From Phaeobacter italicus (lineage in GTDB: Bacteria > Pseudomonadota > Alphaproteobacteria > Rhodobacterales > Rhodobacteraceae): DNA of 64,000 nucleotides. The notes beneath the pieces are model-generated. The model did not search any database and was not told the origin of the DNA. It worked only from the letters and a program-made list of their open reading frames with translations. A program made the position numbers and the translations under genes. The DNA is taken from NCBI RefSeq assembly GCF_001258055.1, contig NZ_CVRM01000011.1, positions 889,739-953,738 on the forward strand, given 5' to 3'. How positions within the stretch are numbered: the first letter of the stretch is position 1; each line of letters begins with the position of its first letter. Below, in pieces: positions 46,650 to 55,624 of the stretch.

Positions 46650-47294
46650 TCAGCTGACGATCTGAAGCGCCCCGCTTAGTTGGTCGCGCAGGCGCATCCG
46701 GGTTTCGTTGCTGTCGATTGGCAGTTCCATCAGGGTGGAGCCATCGGCGTCCAGAACCGCGATGGAGCGTGCGCTCAGCCGCACGCCGCCGAGGCTCTGG
46801 TAGCTGCGGCGCATGACAACCCGTGGGGTTCCATCTGCCCCTTTGCGCAAAATCCGCAGTTCGCGGCGGATTGGGTCAAAGCAGGCCTCTGGCTGGGGGT
46901 CGCGGCTGTGGGTTGTGAGCAGGATCAGACCAAGAAACAGGAAAGCCACCGAAATCCCGATCCGGATCAGCGACATCTGCGGGTCGACCCCGGCGTCAGG
47001 CATCAGCCAAAGCCCGGTGGAGCCGAGCACCATCGACAACCCCAGCAAACGCAGCAGCACAGAGCGGACCTGCCAATTGGCCTGAAGTCGCAGATGCATG
47101 GGCGCGGTCCGTGCCATTTGGGCGATCCGCTGGCTGGCGCGGCCCCCAAGATTTGCCGCCGCCGCATCCGCAAGGGGGCCGACAGGCTGGCGCAGAATGT
47201 CGACCCGGCTGGCCGCATGCTTGGATGAGCGTGCCGATTTGGGCGTAGATCCCACTGGTTGGTATCCAAATTCGCTTGGTTCCAGAATGCTCAT
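46650..47294 (-). CDS. unknown two-helix membrane protein
   Basis: A 214-residue protein I do not recognise. A basic, polar N-terminal region (1-85, including RVDILRQPVGPLADAAAAN) is followed by two membrane helices at about 100-122 (LLRLLGLSMVLGSTGLWLM) and 131-150 (IGISVAFLFLGLILL). A short loop separates them, so both ends should be cytoplasmic. The C-terminal 60 residues (RRELRILRKGADGTPRVVMR) look like a small beta domain. ATG 47294 has AAAGGA 6 bases ahead. A perfect CtrA box at 47411-47426 lies about 115 bases upstream, suggesting cell-cycle or motility-linked expression. The gene is divergent from rpsF. Confidence 0.82.
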   Translation of the reverse strand: MSILEPSEFGYQPVGSTPKSARSSKHAASRVDILRQPVGPLADAAAANLGGRASQRIAQMARTAPMHLRLQANWQVRSVLLRLLGLSMVLGSTGLWLMPDAGVDPQMSLIRIGISVAFLFLGLILLTTHSRDPQPEACFDPIRRELRILRKGADGTPRVVMRRSYQSLGGVRLSARSIAVLDADGSTLMELPIDSNETRMRLRDQLSGALQIVS

Positions 47295-47410
47295 CCGCTT
47301 TCCTTTCACATGCCCGTTGCCAATGCCGGCGGCCTGACCCTGATTTGATGCCCGTCCAGTCCAGCACATGGGTCGGTCCGGTCGTATCAAGGTGGCCATT
47401 GCGCCACGCA

Positions 47411-47426
47411 TTAATGATTTGTTAAC
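47411..47426. promoter_or_regulatory. CtrA box upstream of the two-helix membrane protein gene
   Basis: TTAATGATTTGTTAAC is a perfect TTAA-N7-TTAAC site 117 bases from the 47294 start. Confidence 0.55.
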
Positions 47427-47740
47427 CAACATTGACCCCGAAATTCGGGCTGAAATGAGGCAGAGTTAGGAAAAATGCAGGCCGCGTAGGGATTTGCGGC
47501 AAAGCGGCCCCGGCAGTTGCAGCAGATCAGGCAAAGGTGCCCATCCTGATCCGTGCGGATATTCATGTGGAATGGCCTGCGGGGCCGCACAGGGAAATGC
47601 CTGCACCCACAACCCTAACGTGCAATCATTAACAATATCCTACCCCTCTCTCCCCCTCTTCCCAGCCGCCGTCATATGCAGGGGCGCACAACAGGCCACG
47701 CCCAGGCCTCACCGGTGCGACCGCCCGCGGCAATCGAGCC

Positions 47741-47768
47741 TTGCCCTTTTGGCGCGAGCCTGTATATG
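47741..47768 (+). promoter_or_regulatory. possible rpsF operon promoter
   Basis: TTGCCC, 16 bases, then TATATG, about 110 bases ahead of the rpsF start. Confidence 0.4.
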
Positions 47769-47877
47769 GGGGCATCCTTCCGCGACACTATCGATCCGCG
47801 CAGACTCTCGTGACAGGGCAGCGGAAGGCCAAAATGCCCCGTCTATGAAATGCGCCTAGACACAAACAGGAGTTCGC

Positions 47878-48231
47878 ATGCCACTCTATGAGCATGTCAT
47901 GATTGCGCGTCAGGACCTGTCCAACTCGCAAGCAGAAGGCCTCATCGAACACTTCGGTGCTGTTCTGTCCGACAACGGCGGTAAGCTGGTCGACAGTGAG
48001 TACTGGGGCGTGAAAACCATGGCCTACAAGATCAACAAAAACCGCAAGGGTCACTACTCCTTCCTGAAAACCGATGCATCCGCAGCGGCGATCCAGGAAA
48101 TGGAGCGTCTGATGCGCCTGCATGACGACGTGATGCGCGTTCTGACCATCAAGGTCGACGCACACGAAGACGGCCCCTCGGTTCAGATGCAGAAGCGCGA
48201 CGAGCGCGACTCGCGTCGTGAGCGCCGCTGA
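47878..48231 (+). CDS. rpsF: 30S ribosomal protein S6
   Basis: A 117-residue ribosomal protein that binds S18 and 16S rRNA in the platform. It opens MPLYEHVMIARQDLSNSQAE and includes YWGVKTMAYKINKNRKGHY, the family core. The C-terminal tail is Arg/Glu/Asp-rich (KRDERDSRRERR). CAGGAG precedes the ATG. It is the first gene of rpsF-rpsR-rplI. Confidence 0.98.
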   Translation: MPLYEHVMIARQDLSNSQAEGLIEHFGAVLSDNGGKLVDSEYWGVKTMAYKINKNRKGHYSFLKTDASAAAIQEMERLMRLHDDVMRVLTIKVDAHEDGPSVQMQKRDERDSRRERR

Positions 48232-48259
48232 TCAACGCTTGAGAAAAGGACGCTAAACC

Positions 48260-48487
48260 ATGGCAGCCAAACCGTTTTTCCGCCGTCGCAAAGTATGCCC
48301 GTTCTCGGGCGACAATGCGCCGAAAATCGACTACAAAGACACCCGTCTTCTGCAGCGCTACATCTCCGAACGCGGCAAGATCGTGCCTTCGCGCATCACC
48401 GCCGTTTCGGCCAAGAAGCAGCGTGAGCTGGCCCGTGCTATCAAGCGCGCCCGCTTCCTCGCCCTGCTGCCCTACGCCGTGAAGTAA
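48260..48487 (+). CDS. rpsR: 30S ribosomal protein S18
   Basis: A 75-residue protein, [17 protein letters not shown], with [20 protein letters not shown] and [19 protein letters not shown]. It has the normal family length and pairs with S6. It lies 28 bases after rpsF. AAAAGGA precedes the ATG. Confidence 0.98.
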   Translation: MAAKPFFRRRKVCPFSGDNAPKIDYKDTRLLQRYISERGKIVPSRITAVSAKKQRELARAIKRARFLALLPYAVK

Positions 48488-48499
48488 GGAGTTAGGCAC

Positions 48500-49111
48500 A
48501 TGCAAGTTATCCTTCTGGAACGTGTGGCCAAGCTGGGCCAAATGGGCGACGTCGTTGACGTTAAGCCCGGTTACGCGCGTAACTTCCTGCTGCCGCAAGG
48601 CAAGGCGCTGACCGCGTCGCAGGGCAACATCGCCTCTTTCGAAGCCCAGAAAGCGCAGCTGGAAGCGCGCAACCTGGAGACCAAGAAAGAAGCAGAAGCT
48701 CTGGCAGAAAAGCTGGACGGTCAGCAGTTCGTCGTGATTCGCTCTGCGTCTGACGCCGGCGCTCTCTACGGTTCCGTCACCCCCCGTGACGCCGCAGAAG
48801 CCGCAACTGCTGAAGGTTTCTCCGTCGACAAGAAACAGGTTGTTCTGATCTCCCCGATCAAGGAACTGGGCCTGCACTCTGTCACTGTGAAACTGCACCC
48901 TGAAGTTGAAGTCGAAATCAAGCTGAACGTTGCACGTTCCGCCGAAGAGGCAGAACTGCAGGCGTCGGGCAAATCGATTCAAGAGCTGGCCGCCGAAGAG
49001 GAAGCCGCTGCTGAATTCGAGATCTCCGAACTGTTCGACGATATCGGCTCTGCCGCATCCGACGACGACGATGCAGCTCCGGCCGCAGGCGACGAGGAAA
49101 CCAACGCCTAA
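48500..49111 (+). CDS. rplI: 50S ribosomal protein L9
   Basis: A 203-residue L9. The N-domain [20 protein letters not shown] with [13 protein letters not shown] binds 23S rRNA. A long connecting helix and the C-domain follow. Residues from about 155 form an acidic tail ([20 protein letters not shown], then many Asp), which makes it roughly 50 residues longer than the E. coli protein. Such tails occur in alphaproteobacteria. AAGGAG precedes the ATG. A terminator ends the operon. Confidence 0.97.
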   Translation: MQVILLERVAKLGQMGDVVDVKPGYARNFLLPQGKALTASQGNIASFEAQKAQLEARNLETKKEAEALAEKLDGQQFVVIRSASDAGALYGSVTPRDAAEAATAEGFSVDKKQVVLISPIKELGLHSVTVKLHPEVEVEIKLNVARSAEEAELQASGKSIQELAAEEEAAAEFEISELFDDIGSAASDDDDAAPAAGDEETNA

Positions 49112-49136
49112 TCGGCTTTGGACCCTTTACGACTTT

Positions 49137-49169
49137 GAAAGGTCGCCCTTCGGGGCGGCCTTTCTTTTT
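49137..49169 (+). terminator. terminator of rpsF-rpsR-rplI
   Basis: GAAAGGTCGCCC-TTCG-GGGCGGCCTTTC with one mismatch, followed by TTTTT. Confidence 0.88.
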
Positions 49170-49312
49170 GCGCGCTCCCGGCAGGCCGTGAAAATGCCGC
49201 TCAAATGCGGCGCAGTTTTTCCCCCAGCCGGTAACCTCGCCTTTCCTCCTCTTGCGCAGTCTGGGTTGCGGTTCGCTAACGGGCCGGAGTGTGAAACCTG
49301 TGGGGGGTCTTC

Positions 49313-49495
49313 ATGGAAGACAGATTGATGAGAGAAGAGCGCGCGCTGCGGCGGCGCCTGTTGCTGCGCATGTTGCGGGGGTTCAGCTTTGAAAATCCGC
49401 GTTTCAGGGGGGAACCGATCAATGAACTGGTCCCGCCCGAACTGATCACCAGAGAGCTGCGCGAGCATTATCCGGAGCGGGTGATCTTTGCCTGA
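49313..49495 (+). CDS. small hypothetical protein
   Basis: Sixty residues: a basic helix (MREERALRRRLLLRMLRGF) followed by an ordered-looking end (INELVPPELITRELREHYPE). I cannot name a family. A GGGGGG stretch lies just ahead of the ATG. The balanced composition and the PPELI..ELR segment look like a real protein, but no homologue can be checked here. It precedes the SLT lipoprotein gene by 120 bases. Confidence 0.5.
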   Translation: MEDRLMREERALRRRLLLRMLRGFSFENPRFRGEPINELVPPELITRELREHYPERVIFA

Positions 49496-49618
49496 CATCA
49501 GCTGCGCGGCAGGCGGGGGATATCCGCCTATGGCATGGCAAGACATTTGCTGCCCGCCTGCTGCACGCATAGGCTCTGCGCGATAGCCCGCCTTGCGGGC
49601 CCTGACAGGCATGACAGC

Positions 49619-50098
49619 ATGATTGATCGACGAACCGCTCTGGCGATGATCCTGAGCACACCGGCCCTTTCGGCCTGCGCAGATGCCGCCAAGCGGCCTG
49701 TGGCCCGCCCCGACCAGAAAGAGCCGCCGCTGTTTCCCAACGAAACACCTGAGCTGCGCAAAAAAATCAACTATTGGGCCGACCACTACGAGGTGCCAAG
49801 AGCGCTTGTGCACCGGTTGGCGGTGCGGGAAAGCACCCATCGCCCCTGGGCCGTGAACCGGCCCTACTATGGCCTGTTGCAGATTCTTCCGGCCACCGCA
49901 CGCTCTATGGGGTTTCAGGGCAAACCCAAGGATCTGCTCGATGCGGACGTCAATCTGAAATACGCGGTCAAATATCTGCGCGGCGCCTGGTTGCTGTCGG
50001 ATGGCAGTTTCGACACCGCGGTCAAACATTATTCGCGGGGCTACTATTACGCCGCCAAACGCCGCGGGATGCTGCGCGAAACAGGCCTGCGCCCGTGA
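49619..50098 (+). CDS. lytic transglycosylase-like lipoprotein (SLT domain)
   Basis: About 159 residues. The lipoprotein signal ends LSAC near residue 20, so it is probably lipid-anchored in the envelope. The SLT domain has the catalytic glutamate in AVRESTHRPWAVN, then YYGLLQILPATARSMGF and NLKYAVKYLRGAW. It cleaves peptidoglycan glycan strands. ATG 49619 gives a proper signal peptide; the upstream extension does not. It precedes the cpdB-like gene by 224 bases. Confidence 0.92.
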   Translation: MIDRRTALAMILSTPALSACADAAKRPVARPDQKEPPLFPNETPELRKKINYWADHYEVPRALVHRLAVRESTHRPWAVNRPYYGLLQILPATARSMGFQGKPKDLLDADVNLKYAVKYLRGAWLLSDGSFDTAVKHYSRGYYYAAKRRGMLRETGLRP

Positions 50099-50256
50099 TG
50101 ACACGCCCCGGGCCCCGATGGGTCAGCCCAATCTCCAACCTCTGACGGGCCCATACCGGCCCCGGGTCCCCAGCTCCGCCAGCGCCCGCCTGCCCTGTAC
50201 CTGCACAACAGGCACGGCGGGCGGGAAGTGGCCTGTCATGGTGTTAGCGCAAAACT

Positions 50257-50273
50257 GTCACATGCGTTGTGAC
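50257..50273. promoter_or_regulatory. operator-like inverted repeat upstream of the CpdB-like gene
   Basis: GTCACA-TGCGT-TGTGAC, perfect 6-base arms with a 5-base spacer, 50 bases before the ATG. The regulator is unknown. Confidence 0.35.
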
Positions 50274-50322
50274 GAAACCCTGCTAAGCTTTGCGCCACTG
50301 ACCAAGACTTTGGAGTGAACAA

Positions 50323-52281
50323 ATGCCAATTCAACTCGATCGCCGGTCCTTTCTGGCCGGGTCTGCGGGCCTCATTGCCCTGCATCCGTTTTCTGTTCAG
50401 GCGGCTGCCAATCAGGTGCACCTGCGACTGATGGAAACCACCGACCTGCACGTGCATGTCTTTCCTTATGACTATTATGCCGACAAACCCCGCGACACTG
50501 TTGGTCTGGCGCGGACTGCGGCACTGATCGGCGATATCCGGGCCGAGGCCACGAACTCGCTGCTTCTGGACAACGGTGATTTTCTTCAGGGCAATCCGAT
50601 GGGCGACTATATCGCCTATGAGCGCGGGATGAAGGAGGGCGACAGCCACCCGGTCATCCAAGCCATGAATGCGGTTGGATATGATGCCTCTACCCTGGGC
50701 AACCATGAGTTCAACTATGGGCTCGACTTTCTGATGAAATCCCTCGCCGGTGCCGGCTTTCCGGTGGTCTGTGCCAATGTCGCAAAGAAGCTGGGCGCCA
50801 GCCCACGTGAAGACACCACCCTGTTGCCGCCCTATGTCATCCTGGAACGGGAGCTGACAGATGGGGCGGGCACCCGCCATCCGATCAAGATCGGCCTTAT
50901 CGGATTTGTGCCACCACAGGTCATGAACTGGGATCGTCGCCATCTGGAAGGCAACGTTCAGGCCCGTGACATCCTAGAGACCGCGCGGGCCTATGTTCCG
51001 CAGATGAAGGAACAGGGCGCAGATATCATCATTGCCCTGTCCCATTCCGGCATTGGCAGTGCGCAGGAAAGTGACGGGATGGAGAACGCCTCTGTTCCGC
51101 TGGCATCGATTGAGGGCATCGACGCCATCATGACCGGTCATTCGCATCTGGTTTTCCCCTCCTCTGGCTATGCTGACTTTGCGGGCGTGGATGCCGAGCA
51201 GGGCACCATCCACGGCAAGCCCGCCACGATGGGCGGGTTCTGGGGCAGCCATATGGGGTTGATCGATCTGATGCTGGAACGCGATGGCGCGGGATGGCGC
51301 GTGGTCGGCCATGCCTCGCAAGCACGCCCGATCTCCAAACGCAACGAGGACCGCTCTATCACTGCGCTGGTCGAGAGCGTGCCTGCGGTTCTGGCATCTG
51401 TGCAGACCGAGCATGACGAAACACTCGCCTATGTCCGGCGCGCGGTTGGCAAGACGGATGCCCCGCTGCACAGCTATTTTGCGCTGGTCGCTGATGATCC
51501 ATCTGTTCAGATCGTGTCGATCGCGCAGACCTGGTACATCGAGCAGATGCTGAAGGGCACGGAATATGAGGGCCTGCCGATCCTGTCCGCCGCCGCGCCG
51601 TTCAAGGCCGGTGGCCGCGGTGGCCCCGAATATTATACCGATGTGCCCAAGGGCGATGTGGCGATCAAGAATGTCGCGGATCTCTATCTTTATCCCAACA
51701 CCGCGCGGGCGGTGAAAGTCACTGGCGCCCAGGTCAAGGATTGGCTGGAACGCTCTGCCGGGATGTTCAACCAGATCACCCCCGGTGAGGTGGATCAGGT
51801 TCTGCTCAATCCCAGCTTCCCCAGCTACAACTTTGACGTGATCGACGGCGTCACCTATGAAATCGACCTGTCGCAGCCGTCAAAGTTCGGCCCCAAGGGT
51901 GAACTGGAAAATCCGGAGGCAAACCGCATCGTCAATCTCAGCTTCAACGGGGCGCCGATTGATCCCGAGCAGAGCTTTATCATCGCCACCAATAATTACC
52001 GCGCAGGCGGCGGTGGCGCGTTTCCGGGGGCGATGGGCGACACCATCGTGTTTGAAGGCCCAGACACCAACCGCGACGTCATTGTCCGCTATATCGTGGA
52101 GAAAGGCACCATCAGCCCGCGCGCCGATGCCAACTGGCGCTTTGCTCCGTTGGAGGACACGTCGGTGCTGTTTGACACGGGCCCCAAGGCCGAAAGCTAT
52201 GTCGACAGCGTGGAAAGCATCCGCATTGAACCTGCGGGTGAAGGGCCGGATGGCTTTGCACGCTATCGGATCACGCTTTAA
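50323..52281 (+). CDS. cpdB: 2',3'-cyclic-nucleotide 2'-phosphodiesterase/3'-nucleotidase, CpdB type
   Basis: A 652-residue exported hydrolase that releases nucleosides and phosphate from 2',3'-cyclic nucleotides and 3'-nucleotides in the periplasm. The N-terminus [20 protein letters not shown] looks like a Tat-type signal. The calcineurin-like domain shows metal ligands in [30 protein letters not shown] and ITLSHSGIG-like [11 protein letters not shown], plus [10 protein letters not shown]. The C-terminal 5'-nucleotidase substrate domain spans about 360-600. GGAG precedes the ATG. It follows the SLT lipoprotein gene. Confidence 0.95.
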   Translation: MPIQLDRRSFLAGSAGLIALHPFSVQAAANQVHLRLMETTDLHVHVFPYDYYADKPRDTVGLARTAALIGDIRAEATNSLLLDNGDFLQGNPMGDYIAYERGMKEGDSHPVIQAMNAVGYDASTLGNHEFNYGLDFLMKSLAGAGFPVVCANVAKKLGASPREDTTLLPPYVILERELTDGAGTRHPIKIGLIGFVPPQVMNWDRRHLEGNVQARDILETARAYVPQMKEQGADIIIALSHSGIGSAQESDGMENASVPLASIEGIDAIMTGHSHLVFPSSGYADFAGVDAEQGTIHGKPATMGGFWGSHMGLIDLMLERDGAGWRVVGHASQARPISKRNEDRSITALVESVPAVLASVQTEHDETLAYVRRAVGKTDAPLHSYFALVADDPSVQIVSIAQTWYIEQMLKGTEYEGLPILSAAAPFKAGGRGGPEYYTDVPKGDVAIKNVADLYLYPNTARAVKVTGAQVKDWLERSAGMFNQITPGEVDQVLLNPSFPSYNFDVIDGVTYEIDLSQPSKFGPKGELENPEANRIVNLSFNGAPIDPEQSFIIATNNYRAGGGGAFPGAMGDTIVFEGPDTNRDVIVRYIVEKGTISPRADANWRFAPLEDTSVLFDTGPKAESYVDSVESIRIEPAGEGPDGFARYRITL

Positions 52282-52580
52282 CGGTGTGTTTCTGATTTAG
52301 GGAAAATCCGAACCATCCTGCTGCCCGCCAAAATCGCAGTCGGGCAGCAGATCTAGAGTTGCACACTTTAAACATACACAACCGGTTGCGACCCCATCTA
52401 GCCTTCAAATTTTACAAAATTCGAGCGGAATGGCGCCGAGCCCTGCCCGAATTAAGCACTTGTTTGCCAAAAATCTGCCCATTTCTTGCACCATCCTTCC
52501 CTTGGATGTGTAGTGTCAGTTAACGCTGGCCCAACGGCGATCCGCAGCAAGACGGTTGACGAGTTGAAGGAGCAGTTGAG

Positions 52581-53867
52581 ATGTCGTCAGGCAGTTTTTA
52601 TGACTTTCGCAGTGCGCTTTTGGCCTTTGAATCTGGCTGGGATCGCGACCGCTATGATGCGGGCCAGATCACTGATGCACAGCTGACCCAATGGGTCGGC
52701 GGCCCGGTGAGCGACTTTTACGATGGCTACAGCAGCTGGGGCCAGCTGAGCGACAGCGAGTGGGAGGCAATGGCCTACCGCTCCATGAACAGCTACGGCT
52801 TTGTGGGCTATCAGTTCGGCGAGGCGCTGCTGATAGATCTTGGCTATTATCAGGACGACTTTTACTACCTAGGCGGTGATACGATGAACCGCTGGGACGG
52901 CAGCTGGACCGGCAAGAATGGCGTGAACAGTCTGGATGACTTCATGACCAAGGAGGTTCAGGACACCGCCATCAACGAGGCCTTTGGCTACAATCTGACC
53001 TTGCTTGACTATTTCCTCGGCCGCGAAGGCCGCAGCATCGAGGAGTTTGTCGGGCAGACCAAGACATTCACCGATGTCGATGGGTCTATGGTGCAGGTCA
53101 CGCTGTCCCTGACTGGAATGCTGGCCTCGGCCCATTTGCAAGGCGCCTGGGGTCTTGCACAGCTGCTGATCGGAGATGGCGCCTCGGCGGATGAATACGG
53201 CACCTCCATCCTCAAATACATGGAGAAATTCGGCGGCTATGACAGCCCCACGATTGATGCCTTCATGACCTATTGGCAGGACCGCAAGAACGGTGGCACG
53301 GCTGAACTGGACATGGGCACAGAGCCCGAGACGCCAGACACCGGGCTGGTCCTTGTCGGGCAGACACTGGTTGGGACCAGCAGCCGCGATGATCTGGAAG
53401 GCGCTGGCGCGGATGATGTGATCCGGGGCTTGGCCGGCCATGACAAACTTTCCGGGCGCGCAGGCGATGACGAATTGCGCGGCGGCGGCGGCAAGGATCG
53501 GGTAAACGGCCAAAATGGTCACGACGAACTTGGGGGTGCCGACACATTGCGTGGCGGATATGGCAACGACACCCTGCGCGGCGGTGCGGGCAACGACAAA
53601 CTGATCGGTGGCGCAGGCAACGACCGGATGATTGGCGGAGCTGGCGAAGACTGCTTCTGTTTTGGTGGAAACCACGGACGCGCCCGGATCAAGGATTTTG
53701 AACTGGGTGAAGACCAGATCAGCATCCTGAACGGAGCCAACAATATCAACCAGTTGACGTTTGAAACCGTGAACAACCACGTCGTGATGTCTTTTGAAAA
53801 CACTGTCGTGACCATCGAGAATGTCACGGTCGACCAGCTCACAAGCGGCGACAACTTCCTGTTCTAG
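52581..53867 (+). CDS. RTX-repeat protein with a lysozyme-like N-terminal domain
   Basis: A 428-residue protein. Residues 1-225 form a domain with LLAFESGWDRDRYD (candidate catalytic Glu17), GFVGYQFGEALLIDLGYY and LQGAWGLAQLLIGDG. The pattern recalls transglycosylase and lysozyme folds, where an ESG-containing helix precedes a G-x-x-G-x-x-QFG segment. After a Pro/Thr linker there are about eight GGxGxD repeats (265-350). The C-terminus parallels the other two RTX proteins (DFELGEDQISILNGANNIN) and ends DNFLF, a type I secretion signal. It is inferred to be a secreted calcium-dependent muramidase-like protein. GAAGGAG precedes the ATG. A terminator follows. Confidence 0.88.
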   Translation: MSSGSFYDFRSALLAFESGWDRDRYDAGQITDAQLTQWVGGPVSDFYDGYSSWGQLSDSEWEAMAYRSMNSYGFVGYQFGEALLIDLGYYQDDFYYLGGDTMNRWDGSWTGKNGVNSLDDFMTKEVQDTAINEAFGYNLTLLDYFLGREGRSIEEFVGQTKTFTDVDGSMVQVTLSLTGMLASAHLQGAWGLAQLLIGDGASADEYGTSILKYMEKFGGYDSPTIDAFMTYWQDRKNGGTAELDMGTEPETPDTGLVLVGQTLVGTSSRDDLEGAGADDVIRGLAGHDKLSGRAGDDELRGGGGKDRVNGQNGHDELGGADTLRGGYGNDTLRGGAGNDKLIGGAGNDRMIGGAGEDCFCFGGNHGRARIKDFELGEDQISILNGANNINQLTFETVNNHVVMSFENTVVTIENVTVDQLTSGDNFLF

Positions 53868-53890
53868 TCGCCCTGCCCCGAATAACGATC

Positions 53891-53920
53891 AAAGCCGCCC
53901 CCAACCGGAGGCGGCTTTTT
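53891..53920 (+). terminator. terminator of the third RTX gene
   Basis: AAAGCCGCC pairs with GGCGGCTTT around a C/A-rich loop, followed by TTTTT. Confidence 0.88.
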
Positions 53921-53968
53921 CATGTTCTGTGATCGGGCGGGAAACACACAGTCCCCAATCAGCAAAAC

Positions 53969-53998
53969 AAAAAAAGGGCCGCCCAAAGGCGACCCTTT
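53969..53998 (-). terminator. terminator of tig
   Basis: On the minus strand AAAGGGTCGCC pairs with GGGCGGCCCTTT with one mismatch and ends in TTTTTTT. Confidence 0.85.
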
Positions 53999-54044
53999 CG
54001 ATCTGAGCAATCGGTGATCTGCACGAGGCAGATCAGCCGGATGC

Positions 54045-55376
54045 TTATTCGTCTTCCAGAGCTTCCACAGCTTTCTGCAGATCGTCTTTGGAGACTTCTT
54101 TTTCGCTCACTTTTGCCTGCTCGGCGATGTGGTCGACAACTTTGTCTTCAAAGATCGGTGCGCGCAACTGCTGCTGCATCTGAGCGTTCTGCTGGATGAA
54201 CTCAAAGAACTGACGTTCCTGGCCCGGATACTGACGCGCTTGCTGCATGATCGCCTGGGTCATTTCGGCGTCGGTCACTTCGACCTCGGCTTTCTGGCCC
54301 AGCTCGGCCAGCAGCAGGCCCAGACGGACGCGGCGCTCTGCCAGTTTGTTGTGCTCTTCGGTCGGCTCGATCTCACCGTGGTCGTGGCCCTGCACTTCCG
54401 GGTTTTCCTCGTGCCACAGCTGGTGTGCGATCTGCTTGGCTTCTGCTTCAACCAGCGACGGCGGCAGATCGAAGGAGACCAGCGCGTCCAGTTTGTCCAG
54501 AAGGCCACGCTTCATCACGGCGCGGGCAGCACCGGCGTATTCTGCTTCCAGACGCTCGGAGATCTGCTCTTTCAGGCCGGCCAAGTCTTCTGCACCGAAT
54601 TTCTGTGCCAGCTCGTCGTTGATCTCAGCCGCTTTCGGAGCTTTGACTTCCTTGACGGTGCAGGAGAAGACAGCTTCTTTGCCTGCCAGGTGCTCTGCGC
54701 CGTACTCTTCCGGGAAGGAAACGGTCACGTCTTTTTCTTCACCGGCTTTGGTGCCGACCAGCTGGTCTTCGAAACCGGGGATGAAGGAGTTGGAGCCCAG
54801 AACCAGCGGGTAGTCCTCGCCTGCGCCACCGTCGAACGCTTCGCCGTCGATCTTGCCGACGAAATCGATCACGACCTGGTCGCCATCTTCAGCAGCGGCG
54901 CCCTCTTCGCGGGCTTCGAACGAGGTTGCGGTTTCAGCCAGGTTTGCCAGCGCTTCGTCAACGGCTGCGTCGTCTGCTTTGACAACCAGCTTTTCCAGCT
55001 CAACGCCGGACAGGTCGACTTCGGGGATTTCCGGCAGTGCCTCATAGGACATTTCGACGTTGACGTCGTCGCCTTCTTTCCAGTCTTCGTTGGTCATTTT
55101 GACGTCAGGCTGCATCGCCGGGCGATCACCGGTTTCCTCGAAGTGCTTGTTCATCGCACCATCGATGGTTTCCTGCATCGCTTCGCCGATCAGACGCTGG
55201 CCAAACTGCTTTTTCAGCATAGCCATCGGCACTTTGCCTTTGCGGAAACCTTTCATTTCGATTTCCGGCTGTGCTTCGACCAGTTTCTCGTTGACCTTCT
55301 CGTCCAGCTCGGCGGCGGTAACGGTGATCGCGTAGCCGCGTTTCAGACCTTCGTTCAGCGTCTCGGTGACCTGCAT
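54045..55376 (-). CDS. tig: trigger factor
   Basis: A 443-residue ribosome-bound chaperone with prolyl isomerase activity. The N-terminal ribosome-binding signature is [16 protein letters not shown], where GFRxGKxP is the hallmark. The FKBP-like domain (about 165-245) includes [20 protein letters not shown]. The helical C-domain follows with [20 protein letters not shown]. Starts at 55376, 55379 and 55388 are all possible; [11 protein letters not shown] at 55376 has GGGGA at the best distance. It is on the minus strand after the porin gene. Confidence 0.97.
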   Translation of the reverse strand: MQVTETLNEGLKRGYAITVTAAELDEKVNEKLVEAQPEIEMKGFRKGKVPMAMLKKQFGQRLIGEAMQETIDGAMNKHFEETGDRPAMQPDVKMTNEDWKEGDDVNVEMSYEALPEIPEVDLSGVELEKLVVKADDAAVDEALANLAETATSFEAREEGAAAEDGDQVVIDFVGKIDGEAFDGGAGEDYPLVLGSNSFIPGFEDQLVGTKAGEEKDVTVSFPEEYGAEHLAGKEAVFSCTVKEVKAPKAAEINDELAQKFGAEDLAGLKEQISERLEAEYAGAARAVMKRGLLDKLDALVSFDLPPSLVEAEAKQIAHQLWHEENPEVQGHDHGEIEPTEEHNKLAERRVRLGLLLAELGQKAEVEVTDAEMTQAIMQQARQYPGQERQFFEFIQQNAQMQQQLRAPIFEDKVVDHIAEQAKVSEKEVSKDDLQKAVEALEDE

Positions 55377-55525
55377 CATATTCCCCATAGAGATTCGGGG
55401 CGCGCGCGCACGCACTCCCCCAGACAATTTGGGGCCTTCTATTTGCACAAACGCGGCGGCGCAAGGGGGATTGGCCGCAGGAAGGGGCGGATGGGCAGGA
55501 AGACGCGGTTTTTTGAGGGAATTGA

Positions 55526-55560
55526 CGCAAAAAACACGCCCGCTTGGGGCGTGTTTTCGG
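55526..55560 (-). terminator. terminator after the porin gene
   Basis: On the minus strand ACACGCCCC pairs with GGGCGTGT, ending in TTTTTT. It lies 65 bases after the porin stop and before tig. Confidence 0.85.
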
Positions 55561-55624
55561 TTTTTTGGCATTGCTGCGCTGCGGCTTGATCGGGGGTGTT
55601 CAGACCCCGACCAGCCCCGCAGGA

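Larger units (their letters stand above)
47295..47877. other. divergent region ahead of rpsF
   Basis: About 580 bases. It holds the CtrA box for the minus-strand gene and a possible rpsF promoter near 47741-47768. I saw no gene and could not confirm an S6:S18 autoregulatory leader structure. Confidence 0.5.

Noticed and set aside
47625..47640. second CtrA site ahead of rpsF
   Set aside because: Only one half-site (TTAAC) is present; no TTAA at the right spacing.
54129..55589. 486-codon plus-strand frame opposite tig
   Set aside because: Phe/Leu/Gln-rich complement of a Glu/Lys-rich gene.
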